From: Bacillus kexueae
GTDB taxonomy: Bacteria; Bacillota; Bacilli; Bacillales; Aeribacillaceae
Assembly: GCF_022809095.1 (NCBI RefSeq)
Contig: NZ_JALAZE010000005.1
Coordinates: forward strand, 1 to 64,000
Length of the DNA: 64,000 bases
Direction: 5' to 3'
The notes under the pieces are model-generated. The model saw only the letters and a program-made list of their open reading frames with translations, was not told where the DNA came from and did not search any database. The position numbers were made by a program, and so were the translations under genes. Shown in pieces: positions 35,969-44,798 of the stretch; the first letter of the stretch is position 1; each line of letters starts with the position of its first letter.

Positions 35969-36490
35969 TTCCCATTCTTCTCGTAAAATACCCATGCGAA
36001 TAGAATCATAATATTTTCCGTTATACTTTCTGCATTTGCGTAGTCGCCCTTCCAGCTTCATACCTAATTTTTCAGCGCATTTCATCATCCGCACATTCCC
36101 TGACCATGTAGTCAGTCCTACCCGTACAAGAGGCATATCAGTAAATAATTCATCGAACCATTGTAAAAGAGCTTTCGTTCCATATCCACCATTCCAATAC
36201 TGTGGGTTATAAATAACAATCCCAACTTCAAGCCAATTGGATGGCTTGTGCTCCCAGTAGTAAGACACTGTACCAATCAGTTCACCATCTACTTCGATTC
36301 CTTTTTCCATCGGAACTTTCTCTTTTCTCTTCTCGTCCATTTCGTGACAAAATTCCTTAAAAGTTTTTGGCTTTAATGGAAAGTACGGGGCATCCCATTT
36401 TTTCCACTCTGGCTGTTCATCGCCATACTTCAATTGATACAAAACTTCATAATCCGATTCTTCTATAGACCGAATTGTCACATCTTTCAT
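35945..36490 (-). CDS. RimJ/RimL-type GNAT acetyltransferase
   Basis: A 181-residue GNAT. Acetyl-CoA binding region YNPQYWNGGYGTKALLQWF (~95-113) and the typical VGLTTWSGNVRMMKCAEKLGMKLEGRLRK block near the C-terminus place it with RimJ/RimL-like N-acetyltransferases. Substrate unknown. ATG 36490 is used because the GGTG ribosome motif overlaps the two earlier in-frame starts. Confidence 0.82.
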   Translation of the reverse strand: MKDVTIRSIEESDYEVLYQLKYGDEQPEWKKWDAPYFPLKPKTFKEFCHEMDEKRKEKVPMEKGIEVDGELIGTVSYYWEHKPSNWLEVGIVIYNPQYWNGGYGTKALLQWFDELFTDMPLVRVGLTTWSGNVRMMKCAEKLGMKLEGRLRKCRKYNGKYYDSIRMGILREEWEPTNSISW

Positions 36491-36640
36491 CTCCATCACC
36501 TACTATATAATGTTCTTTATTCCAGTATTCAACAACACGCTCATCATTTCCTTGTTGTTTACTTTCGTGCAATAATTTGATACTCTAACAGAAATTTATT
36601 TGTCGTTAGATGGGGTGCAATTTTAGGAGGAGATGAATAG

Positions 36641-37948
36641 ATGAAAGCATTTCATAATGGTACATTTTTTACAATGAACGAGCAGAACGAAGTAATCTCA
36701 AATGGACTGTTACTAGAAGAGAATGGTGAAATCACCTATATGGGGCCTTTTAAAAAGGAACTGTTTCATCAATCTACTGAAAAAGTAAATTTACAGGGAA
36801 AATGGGTGATGCCAGGGCTAGTCAATACACACTCGCATATTGTCATGACGATATTGCGTGGAATCGGTGATGATATGTTACTCAAACCTTGGCTGGAAAC
36901 GAAAATATGGCCTCTTGAAAATAAATTCACACCAGAAATCGGTGTTGCAAGCTCTATACTAGGTGTGCTAGAGATGATAAAGTCCGGTACAACAACATTT
37001 AACGATATGTATAATCCAAACAACATTGATCCGGATGCAATTATGGATGCTCTAACCAAAACAGGCATTCGCGGCGCGTTTTCTCATACCATTTTTAGTT
37101 TCGGAACGAAAGAAGAGCAACAACAAAATTTACGGGAAGCTGAACGATTCGCTAAAACATATAAATCTTTTGCTGATGGGCGTTTAACGACAATGGTTGC
37201 TCCGCATAGCCCATATACATGTACACCTCATGCACTTGAAGAAAGTGCACGAATCGCAAAAGAACATGATTTATTTATTCATATCCACCTGTCTGAAACA
37301 GAAGGGGAAGTTGAAACAATCCTCTCCCAGTACGGTGTTCGTCCAGTGGAACATGTGCTCCGCTCCCAAATATTCCATCAGCCAACGCTCATCGCTCATG
37401 GAGTTGTTTTAAACGACGAGGAAAGACAGATTTTAAAAGAGTATGATGTACGTGTAGCTCATAATCCAATCAGTAACTTAAAACTTGGATCAGGAATCGC
37501 TGATATACCTAAATTGCTAGAGACCGGCATTAAAGTCGGAATTGCTACCGATAGTGTAGCGTCCAACAATAACTTCGATTTATTTGAAGAAGCTAGAACT
37601 GCCGCCCTTCTTCAAAAAGGTACGTACAAAGATGCGACAAAAATGGATGCAAAAACTACATTAGCGATGGCCACTCGTATCGGTGCAGAAGCAATTGGAA
37701 TGAATGGAGTCGGTTCGCTTGAGATTGGTAAACGCGCGGACTTTATAACCATCGATGCTTCATCAAAACCTCATCTCCAGCCTGTTAGCGAAGCCTATTC
37801 CCACTTGCTTTATGCGGCGAATGGGCAAGACGTGACCGATGTATACATTGACGGAAAACAAATCGTAAAAGATCGGGAATGTGTAACCATTGATGAAGAA
37901 AAAATAATGGCTGAGGTGAATAGATTACAGCAAACGTTAGTAAAATAA
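36641..37948 (+). CDS. mtaD: 5-methylthioadenosine/S-adenosylhomocysteine deaminase
   Basis: A 435-residue amidohydrolase that deaminates MTA, SAH or related adenosine compounds. Metal ligands: His64 and His66 in NTHSHIVMT, later His in HIHLSETEGE (~214) and HGVVLND (~246), and Asp in ATDSVASNNNFDLFEE (~302). Length and these blocks match MtaD; related cytosine/guanine deaminase-like enzymes cannot be fully excluded. AGGAGGAG precedes the ATG. Monocistronic; repeat copy 3 follows. Confidence 0.82.
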   Translation: MKAFHNGTFFTMNEQNEVISNGLLLEENGEITYMGPFKKELFHQSTEKVNLQGKWVMPGLVNTHSHIVMTILRGIGDDMLLKPWLETKIWPLENKFTPEIGVASSILGVLEMIKSGTTTFNDMYNPNNIDPDAIMDALTKTGIRGAFSHTIFSFGTKEEQQQNLREAERFAKTYKSFADGRLTTMVAPHSPYTCTPHALEESARIAKEHDLFIHIHLSETEGEVETILSQYGVRPVEHVLRSQIFHQPTLIAHGVVLNDEERQILKEYDVRVAHNPISNLKLGSGIADIPKLLETGIKVGIATDSVASNNNFDLFEEARTAALLQKGTYKDATKMDAKTTLAMATRIGAEAIGMNGVGSLEIGKRADFITIDASSKPHLQPVSEAYSHLLYAANGQDVTDVYIDGKQIVKDRECVTIDEEKIMAEVNRLQQTLVK

Positions 37949-37990
37949 AAGCCTTTCTGCTAATAACTTGCAAGCTAAAAGAATGATTGT

Positions 37991-38263
37991 TCAGAAACAC
38001 ACATGATTTTACACTCGCACCCCGGATATGAAAACTTATTCTCCCCGGGGTTTCCTTTCTACCATCTACCTATCATGATCGATCATTCAGCTCATAGGTA
38101 ATTTTTATTTTCACAGAAAAAAGCGCCAAGCGCCTGCGAGGAGGCTTCCGTCGCCACAGCAGGGCCGAAGCGACCCGAGCTGACGGCGCTTGGCGCTAGA
38201 CACCAAAAAACTGAAAAGAGAACACAATAACACTTTATTGAACTTAAACTTTCTGTAACAAAT
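37991..38263 (+). repeat. Composite intergenic repeat, copy 3 (modules A+B)
   Basis: Same structure as 6784-7087, but module B lacks the central GCAAGTCCTTAGGCGAAGGGCGC...GGACC stretch, giving a shorter stem AAGCGCCAAGCGCCT. The right end runs into the A-tract of the 38264-38292 hairpin. Confidence 0.88.
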
Positions 38264-38292
38264 AAAAAAAGCATCTAACCGATGCTTTTTTT
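38264..38292. terminator. Bidirectional terminator after repeat copy 3
   Basis: Perfect twelve-base-pair stem AAAAAAAGCATC/GATGCTTTTTTT (38264-38275 with 38281-38292), T-rich in both directions. It lies ~230 bases downstream of the LacI-type gene. Confidence 0.85.
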
Positions 38293-38349
38293 GTTCGACT
38301 GTTTTCGTTTAAAACCGTTGCTTTTTGGTCATGAAATGATGACTTACTT

Positions 38350-38505
38350 AAAGTGAAAGACGGCGACTGCCTAGTGACGTACGAACGACTGAGATAAAGA
38401 AGATACTGCGAGGAATACGAGCAGATATCGACTTATAGCCAGTTCGCTAGACGGTAGTAGCCGTAACTACCCTTAAGAAATCTTCCGCCTTTCGTATTAT
38501 AACTA
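38350..38505. repeat. Decayed intergenic repeat (family D), second copy
   Basis: Begins GTGAAAGACGGCGACT and ends TCTTCCGCCTTTCGTA, matching in inverted form the edges of the 450-622 element. The centre is decayed. No gene in this stretch. Confidence 0.4.
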
Positions 38506-38519
38506 AAATCAACAATCGT

Positions 38520-39545
38520 TTAGTTCATTTTACTTTCGTGGCTACCACAAGATTCCCGAACAATTAACTCAGGTTCGACCATGACAGCACTCGGTTGAAT
38601 TTGGTTATTAATCATGTCATGAAGCATGTAAGCGGCCAATCGTCCAATTTTCTTTTTATCTTGATGAACCGAACTTAGGGGTGGATCAGTATAATTACAT
38701 GCCTCAACATCATCACACCCGACAAGCGCAATATCTTCTGGAATTTTCAAACCATGCTCCTTAATGGCTTTCATCGCTCCAAAGGCCATTAAATCCGATG
38801 TCGCAAACACAGCTTGTGGTCTACCTTTTGGTGAACGAAGCATTTGTTTCATTGCTAAATACCCGCTGTCCGTAAAGAAATCACCATTTGTAATCCACTC
38901 TTCGGTAACAGAAAGTCCGAACTCTGCCATCGTATTCCGAAAACCTTCTTCACGCATTTGGCCAATTTTTGAACCAGGTAACCCTCCGATAAATCCAATT
39001 TCTCGATAACCATTTAAATAAAAATGCTCGACGACTTTAGAGGAAATCTTGTAGTTATCAGTCATGATATAAGCTGATTGATTTCCTTCTAGCTGAATAT
39101 CTACACCAATACAAGGGATGCTACTTTTATCTAACTCATAAATCGACGGCTGCACTTCTTCTCCACTAATAATAAATACCCCATCTACTTTATGATGCAT
39201 CGCCCGTTGATAGTAGTCTTCTTTTCCTTTCTCCTGTTCACTCGAAAAGAAAAGAAGATCGTAACCGAGTATTCCAATGGATTTTCGGAAAGCATTCATC
39301 ACTTCAATAAAGAACGGGTGGTTAAAATCTGCATTAATTTTTCCGGCGTAAATAACACCGATGACATTGGAACGGTAGGAAGCCTCTTTTTGAGCACGAA
39401 CGGCTGTATATCCCGTTTCCTCCATGATTTTCAATACTTTACGCTTCGTTTCCTCTCCCACGTCTTGATAGTTGTTAATAATTTTCGATACTGTCCCTGG
39501 TGAAACACCAGCTAACTTGGCAATATCTTTAATGGTAACTTTCAT
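38520..39545 (-). CDS. LacI family regulator of the beta-glucoside cluster
   Basis: A 341-residue LacI/GalR protein: helix-turn-helix TIKDIAKLAGVSPGTVSKIINN (~3-24, quoted in part), hinge, and periplasmic-binding-like core with IGFIGGLPGSKIG and CDDVEACNYTDPPLSS. Last gene of the cluster after the ABC permeases, with 82 bases between. Probable operators are the CGAAA-nn-TTTCG palindromes before the GH1 gene. A partial match CGAAAGATTCAA (39603-39614) lies before its own start, so self-control is possible. Confidence 0.85.
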   Translation of the reverse strand: MKVTIKDIAKLAGVSPGTVSKIINNYQDVGEETKRKVLKIMEETGYTAVRAQKEASYRSNVIGVIYAGKINADFNHPFFIEVMNAFRKSIGILGYDLLFFSSEQEKGKEDYYQRAMHHKVDGVFIISGEEVQPSIYELDKSSIPCIGVDIQLEGNQSAYIMTDNYKISSKVVEHFYLNGYREIGFIGGLPGSKIGQMREEGFRNTMAEFGLSVTEEWITNGDFFTDSGYLAMKQMLRSPKGRPQAVFATSDLMAFGAMKAIKEHGLKIPEDIALVGCDDVEACNYTDPPLSSVHQDKKKIGRLAAYMLHDMINNQIQPSAVMVEPELIVRESCGSHESKMN

Positions 39546-39627
39546 CTAATCCCTTCTCACATGAATGTACTACTTCTATTATATATTACGTCCAAAATTA
39601 TTCGAAAGATTCAACCTGTCAGGCAAA

Positions 39628-40470
39628 TTATTGCTTAACAGCTCCTTGAGTTAAGCTTGAAATAAAGAGCTTGTTAAAGATTAAGAAGACTACGATTAAA
39701 GGTAAAGTCGACCAGAACGTTCCAGATAAAATCATACCATAATCTTTCACATATGCATCTTGAAGTGTACGAATAGCAATTTGAATCGTATAGTACGCTT
39801 CATCTTTTAACACCGTCAACGGCCATAAGAAGTCGTTCCAAATAAACATAAACGTTAAAATTCCTAGTGTTGCAAACGCTGGTAAAATAGAAGGAACAAC
39901 AATATTCCAGTATATACGGAATAGTCCACATCCATCCATTTTTGCTGCTTCAATGAGCTCATCAGGAATTGCTTCTTTTATATATTGACGCATCCAGAAG
40001 ATCCCAAACGGATTAATAAGACCCGGAATAATGATAGCTTTTAAATCATTTAACCAACCAAGCTTCGTAATAATAAAATATTGTGGAATTAATCCTAATT
40101 GCGGCGGAATCATCATAGTAACTAGGATGATGATAAACAGCTTATCGCGCCCTTTAAACTGAAGCTTCGCAAATGCAAAACCAGCAAGAGAACAAATAAA
40201 CAATACTCCAATTGTTGTAACGGATGCAACGATAAAAGAATTCGTCATCGCTCCGAAGAAATCAATATTTGCTAACACATTTTGAAAGTTTTCAACCAAC
40301 TTATCACCTGGTACAATCGCTGGTGGTGTTTGGTTTATGACATGGTTCGGATTGGTCGCCATAACAAACATCCAGTACAGCGGGAAAACCGATAATAAAG
40401 CACCTACAATTAGCCCAACGTATACGAGAATTTTATTTAACGAGCTTTTTTTCTTGCTTAATGTCGTCAT
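39628..40470 (-). CDS. Sugar ABC transporter permease (MalG type)
   Basis: A 280-residue inner-membrane subunit with six helices and the ATPase-contact loop EAAKMDGCGLFRIYWNIVVPSILPA (EAA motif, ~180-204, quoted in part). MalG/CUT1 family. Partner of the permease three bases upstream. No ATPase subunit is encoded in the cluster, so a shared MsmX-type ATPase is expected, as in B. subtilis CUT1 importers. Confidence 0.9.
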   Translation of the reverse strand: MTTLSKKKSSLNKILVYVGLIVGALLSVFPLYWMFVMATNPNHVINQTPPAIVPGDKLVENFQNVLANIDFFGAMTNSFIVASVTTIGVLFICSLAGFAFAKLQFKGRDKLFIIILVTMMIPPQLGLIPQYFIITKLGWLNDLKAIIIPGLINPFGIFWMRQYIKEAIPDELIEAAKMDGCGLFRIYWNIVVPSILPAFATLGILTFMFIWNDFLWPLTVLKDEAYYTIQIAIRTLQDAYVKDYGMILSGTFWSTLPLIVVFLIFNKLFISSLTQGAVKQ

Positions 40471-40473
40471 TTC

Positions 40474-41436
40474 CTATCCCCTCATTTTCTTCTGCTTTTT
40501 TTTAGACTTATCTACCCGATTAGACATCCATACATTAATGACTGAAAAGACCATGATGAGAAGAAATAGGGCTACAGCTGTAGCAGAAGCAGTTCCAAAT
40601 GCATTATTGGAAAACGCTTCTCTCCATAAATAAAGAACAATCGTTATACCTTCTTCTCGAAAACTGCTACCAGCGAAAATTAACGGCTCTGCAAAGATTT
40701 GTAGAGAACCAATCGTTGCTGTAAAAACTACGAAGATAATAATCGGTTTTAACATCGGGACTGTAATATACACGAATTGTTGCCATTTCTTCGCTCCGTC
40801 AATTTCAGCTGCTTCATATAAGTCTTTCGGGATACTTTGAAGTCCTGCTAAGAAAATGATGGAATTATACCCAACCCATCTCCAGAAGATCATCGTCGCA
40901 ATGGCAATTTTCACACCCCATTCGGATGTTTGCCAGTTTACAGGAGAAAAGCCGAAAAGACCTAAAGTCGCATTGACTAATCCCCCTTCTTGTTCACTAA
41001 AAATGACGGTAAATACGATTGCAACCGCAACAATCGACGTAACATTTGGTACGAAATAAGCTACTCGAAACACACTTTTTAATTTTACTAATGCTGAATT
41101 TAAGACAACCGCCAAAATAAGTGCAACAACCAGCTGAGGTGCCGTCCCCATTAATCCAATAACAATGGTGTTATAAATCGATTTCCAAAAGATCGGATCT
41201 TGAAAAATAAATACAAAGTTTTGCAACCCGACAAAGGTCATTTCCCCGAAACCATTCCACTTTTGGAATGCTAAATAAAAACTAAAGACCATTGGAAATG
41301 CGCCAAAGACCGCAAATAAAAGAAAAAACGGAGAGATGAATAAGTAACCAGCTAGTGATGTTTTTTGATCTTCACTTAGCTTTTTTCGCTTTTGCTTATG
41401 GACGCTTAACTCTTTATTCTCACTATGGGATAACAT
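40474..41436 (-). CDS. Sugar ABC transporter permease (MalF type)
   Basis: A 320-residue CUT1 permease with six helices, EAA loop YEAAEIDGAKKWQQFVYITVPMLKP (~215-239, quoted in part) and a basic N-terminal tail. ATG 41436 follows GGAGGGG; the longer frame starts within the ribosome site. It is separated from the binding-protein gene by an 11-bp hairpin that may limit read-through. Confidence 0.9.
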   Translation of the reverse strand: MLSHSENKELSVHKQKRKKLSEDQKTSLAGYLFISPFFLLFAVFGAFPMVFSFYLAFQKWNGFGEMTFVGLQNFVFIFQDPIFWKSIYNTIVIGLMGTAPQLVVALILAVVLNSALVKLKSVFRVAYFVPNVTSIVAVAIVFTVIFSEQEGGLVNATLGLFGFSPVNWQTSEWGVKIAIATMIFWRWVGYNSIIFLAGLQSIPKDLYEAAEIDGAKKWQQFVYITVPMLKPIIIFVVFTATIGSLQIFAEPLIFAGSSFREEGITIVLYLWREAFSNNAFGTASATAVALFLLIMVFSVINVWMSNRVDKSKKKQKKMRG

Positions 41437-41469
41437 CTTTTTCCCCTCCAAAGAAATCCTTATTTAAAG

Positions 41470-41500
41470 AAGGGAATATTCCGCTAGGCAATATTCCCTT
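41470..41500 (-). terminator. Intercistronic hairpin between binding protein and permease genes
   Basis: Eleven-base-pair stem AAGGGAATATT/AATATTCCCTT with loop CCGCTAGGC, followed on the minus strand by CTTTAAATAAGG (weak T run). Better seen as an attenuator or 3'-end stabiliser that keeps binding protein in excess over permeases than as a full terminator. Confidence 0.7.
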
Positions 41501-41511
41501 TGTCTTTATCC

Positions 41512-42783
41512 TTATTGACGTTCAAGTTGACGCTTGATTCGTTTAATCGCTTCATCCCACTCTTTTTCTGGGTCTGCCTTTTTCTTCGATACATTTGTTA
41601 AGGCGTTAACAATTTCTGTTTGAACAGTTTGATAGTTTTTCCCCATGTAAACAGTCTTAACTTGTTGAGCGGATTCAGCGAATACTTCCGCTGTGTTCAT
41701 ACCGCCAAAGTACTCATCACTATACTCTTTAAAGCTCGGCTCGTCATAAATAGAAGGGGTAGATGGGAATAATCCCATATCTTCAAAAGATTTTAATTGT
41801 TGTTCTGGTGCTAAAAGCCATTCAATAAACTTGTACGCTTCTTCCGGATGTTTTGACTCTTTCGGAATCGTTAAGTAAGAACCGCCCCAGTTCCCTGCGC
41901 CATTTGGCATGCTTGTAATCATCCATTTACCTGAAGAATTAGGAGCATTTCCTTTCACAACCCCTTGCATCCAAGCTGGAGCAAGCATTGTTGCATAGCT
42001 TCCATCTTCCATAGCTCCTCCCCATTCAGGAGTCCATAGACCGTTATTACCTACATATCCTTTTTGAATTAAGTCAACCGTGTAATCATAAGCTTCTTTA
42101 ATGTAAGGCTCATTTTCAATAATAAGCTCATCTTCTTCATTAAAGTATTGCATCGGCGCTTGATCTCGAAGCGCATTGTAAATTAACTCATAGTTATCCG
42201 CGATTGGCTTGCCTGTTTTCTCTTTAATTAATTTTGCTACTTCCGCATAAGCATTCCAGTCAGGGATTAACTCTTTCACACTTTCAGGGTCCGTTGCTAG
42301 ACCTGCTTCTTCAAATACATCGACACGATAAAACATTGCTGTTGGACCGATATCTGTCGGTAAACCAAATAAGAAAGATCCGTCTGTATTTTCACCGATA
42401 CGCCATTTCCAGTCTAAATAATCACCTTTAACTTCCTCAGCACCATAATCATATAGATTGTAGAAACGATCTTGAGCTTCTCTAAAGCGCTCAATGTTGT
42501 TAACCTCAATCATCGCAATGTCTGGAGCACCGCTTCCTGCTGATAATGAAGTAAATAATGCATTATGATGATCATCAAATTGTGTTGACTGAATTTTAAT
42601 TTCAACATTCGGATTTTCTTTTTTATATTCTTCTACTAGTTTTTCATAACCTGTGCTTCCAAACACCCACATATCAAGTTTGACTTTTCCATCTGAACTA
42701 CTATCATCATTCGCTTGATTGCTACATGCCGCCATCGTAAAAACGAGTAATAGTGATAACACCATTGCGAATCGACGCTTCAT
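41512..42783 (-). CDS. Sugar-binding lipoprotein of an ABC importer
   Basis: A 423-residue extracellular solute-binding protein (family 1). Signal peptide MKRRFAMVLSLLLVFTMAAC with lipobox MAAC, so the mature protein is lipid-anchored at Cys20. DMWVFGSTGYEKLVEEYKKENPNVEIKIQS and MLAPAWMQGV, GGSYLTIPKESKHPEEAYKFIEWL are typical. ATG 42783 follows AAGGGGG; the longer frame would begin with non-signal residues. Presumed to bind beta-glucosides because of the adjacent GH1. Confidence 0.9.
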   Translation of the reverse strand: MKRRFAMVLSLLLVFTMAACSNQANDDSSSDGKVKLDMWVFGSTGYEKLVEEYKKENPNVEIKIQSTQFDDHHNALFTSLSAGSGAPDIAMIEVNNIERFREAQDRFYNLYDYGAEEVKGDYLDWKWRIGENTDGSFLFGLPTDIGPTAMFYRVDVFEEAGLATDPESVKELIPDWNAYAEVAKLIKEKTGKPIADNYELIYNALRDQAPMQYFNEEDELIIENEPYIKEAYDYTVDLIQKGYVGNNGLWTPEWGGAMEDGSYATMLAPAWMQGVVKGNAPNSSGKWMITSMPNGAGNWGGSYLTIPKESKHPEEAYKFIEWLLAPEQQLKSFEDMGLFPSTPSIYDEPSFKEYSDEYFGGMNTAEVFAESAQQVKTVYMGKNYQTVQTEIVNALTNVSKKKADPEKEWDEAIKRIKRQLERQ

Positions 42784-42928
42784 ACATAGTTCCCCCTTTT
42801 CATTCTTTACGTTCTCATAACCGATTCGATATAATAACATTAGTTTTCTTTGTAATAGCGTGACCAATCCGCCAAGATTCTACCGCTATTTCAAAGAAAA
42901 CTTTTTTCTTTCTTAGCCCCCTCTATCC

Positions 42929-44299
42929 TCACCTCCTTAACAATTCTTCACTCATTTTGAAACCATTGTTTTGGATCGTTTCCTTATACCAGTGAGCACT
43001 CTTTTTCGGAATTCGTTCTAACGTCTCGTAATCTACATATACAATTCCAAATCGCTTGTCATATCCAAATGCCCACTCGAAGTTATCAAATAAAGACCAA
43101 ACATAGTAGCCTTTTAAATTTACTCCTTGTTGAATAGCTTTGTGGCTTGCTGCTAAGTGATCGCGAATATAATCAACACGGTTGTCATCTTCTACTGTGC
43201 CTTCACTATTTAATCCATCCTTAAATGCAGCACCATTTTCCGTAATGTATAAAGGAATATCTCCGTAGTCCTTTTTCAAACGTAGCATGAGGTCGTATAA
43301 ACCATTTGCATCGATTTCCCAACCCATATCTGTTACAGGTTTTCCTGTACTTACATGTTCAAAGTCGATCGGTGCTGTTTCACCTTTTTTCCAATCTTTT
43401 AACATGGAAATGGTATAGTAATTAAATCCAAAGAAATCAATAGGCTGATTAATAGTTTCAAGATCTCCAGCTTGATATACATCCGGTAAATAGTCTTCGT
43501 ATGCCGTTAACATATCTTTCGGATACTGCCCTTTAAACAGTGGATCTAAGAACCAACGATTCATAAATCCATCAAACTTAGAAGCTGCATCGACCGATTT
43601 AGGATCTTCTGGATTTTCTGCATACGCTTGTGTCAAGTTCAACGTAATACCGATTTCTCCATCCTTCGGTCCAAACTCACGGAATGATTTCACTGCTTCG
43701 CCATGAGATAGTAATACGTGATGAGACGCCTTTAAAAAGGAAGTGAAGTTTTGAATTCCAGGAGCATGCTCTCCATTTCCGTAACCTAAGTATGTTACTA
43801 CCCACGGTTCGTTATGTGTGATCCACTTCTTCACAACGTCTCCTAAATTCTCGTATAGATAAATGGAAAACTCGTTAAAGTAGTTGACGATATCTCGGTT
43901 CTCCCAACCACCTTTTTCTTGTAAAGCTTGTGGCAAGTCCCAATGATAAATCGTTAACATCGGATCAATCCCGTTTTCTAATAAACGGTCCACGAGACGT
44001 TTGTAGAAATCCAACCCTTTTTCATTAAATTTTCCCGGCACGTCCGAGTATAGCCGAGCCCAGCTTGTCGAAAAGCGATACGATTGCAGATTAAGCGCTT
44101 TCATTAATGCGACATCATCACCGAATTTATTGTAATGATCGATTGCGATGTCACCGTTATCTCCATTGGCAACCTTCCCCGGAATGCGACTAAAATGATC
44201 CCAAATTGAATAAATTTTATCTTCACCGGTCGCTGTACCTTCTATTTGATAGGAAGACGTAGCAGCGCCCCAAATGAACCCTTCAGGAAAACGAAGCAT
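42929..44299 (-). CDS. GH1 beta-glucosidase
   Basis: A 456-residue glycoside hydrolase family 1 enzyme: acid/base Glu164 in THNEPWV, nucleophile Glu354 in YITENGA, N-terminal FIWGAATSSYQIEG. It has no signal peptide, so it hydrolyses imported oligosaccharides in the cytoplasm. The ABC importer context points to unphosphorylated cellobiose or other beta-glucosides rather than PTS products. First gene of the cluster, with two operator palindromes upstream. Confidence 0.92.
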   Translation of the reverse strand: MLRFPEGFIWGAATSSYQIEGTATGEDKIYSIWDHFSRIPGKVANGDNGDIAIDHYNKFGDDVALMKALNLQSYRFSTSWARLYSDVPGKFNEKGLDFYKRLVDRLLENGIDPMLTIYHWDLPQALQEKGGWENRDIVNYFNEFSIYLYENLGDVVKKWITHNEPWVVTYLGYGNGEHAPGIQNFTSFLKASHHVLLSHGEAVKSFREFGPKDGEIGITLNLTQAYAENPEDPKSVDAASKFDGFMNRWFLDPLFKGQYPKDMLTAYEDYLPDVYQAGDLETINQPIDFFGFNYYTISMLKDWKKGETAPIDFEHVSTGKPVTDMGWEIDANGLYDLMLRLKKDYGDIPLYITENGAAFKDGLNSEGTVEDDNRVDYIRDHLAASHKAIQQGVNLKGYYVWSLFDNFEWAFGYDKRFGIVYVDYETLERIPKKSAHWYKETIQNNGFKMSEELLRR

Positions 44300-44318
44300 T
44301 CTTAATTCTCCTCTCTTC

Positions 44319-44330
44319 CGAAAAATTTCG
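44319..44330. promoter_or_regulatory. Operator palindrome 1 of the beta-glucoside cluster
   Basis: CGAAA-AA-TTTCG, perfect inverted repeat 20 bases before the GH1 start. It shares its arms with the site at 44456-44467. Confidence 0.6.
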
Positions 44331-44455
44331 TAAAATTAATTTAGGTAATTTATAATTTTCGTAATTTTATAGTACCAACCCACTCTTATTTAGTCAATAC
44401 TAATCTAAAAATATATAAAAATAATGTTTTTCATGCAAATATAATAAAATATTAA

Positions 44456-44467
44456 CGAAACTTTTCG
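44456..44467. promoter_or_regulatory. Operator palindrome 2 of the beta-glucoside cluster
   Basis: CGAAA-CT-TTTCG, extended to ACGAAA/TTTCGT. It lies 137 bases upstream of operator 1 (centre to centre), a spacing that would allow looping by a LacI-type tetramer. A half-site CGAAACTTTC follows at 44480. Confidence 0.6.
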
Positions 44468-44589
44468 TGGTTAATTGTACGAAACTTTCTAAATCACTAT
44501 CATTCCACTCTTTACTAGATCCACCTTACAACCAAAGGATTACTATGTAGTTTCGTTACCATTTTAACTTTGACTGATACACAAGCATC

Positions 44590-44768
44590 AAGAAAAGCGC
44601 AAAGCGCAAGTCCTTAGACGAAGGGCGCTGGAGGACCTGCGAGGAGGCTTCCATCGCCACAGCAGGGCCGAAGCGACCTGAGCTGATGGCGCTTGGAGCT
44701 AGACACCAAAAAAACTGTAAAGAGAATACTTTAACACTTTATTGAACTTAAACTTTCTGTAACTATAA
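44590..44768 (+). repeat. Intergenic repeat, copy 4 (module B only)
   Basis: Full-length module B without module A: AAGCGCAAAGCGCAAGTCC, GAGGCTTCC, CGAAGCGACC, GGCGCTTGGAGCTAGACA, then the AT tail. The right end meets the terminator of the riboswitch-controlled carrier gene. Confidence 0.9.
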
Positions 44769-44792
44769 AAAAAGGCCTCCAAACGGAGACCT
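44766..44792 (-). terminator. Terminator of the NhaC-family carrier gene
   Basis: Stem AGG(C)CTCC/GGAG(A)CCT with one mismatch, followed on the minus strand by seven T. Confidence 0.75.
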
Positions 44793-44798
44793 GTCTTC

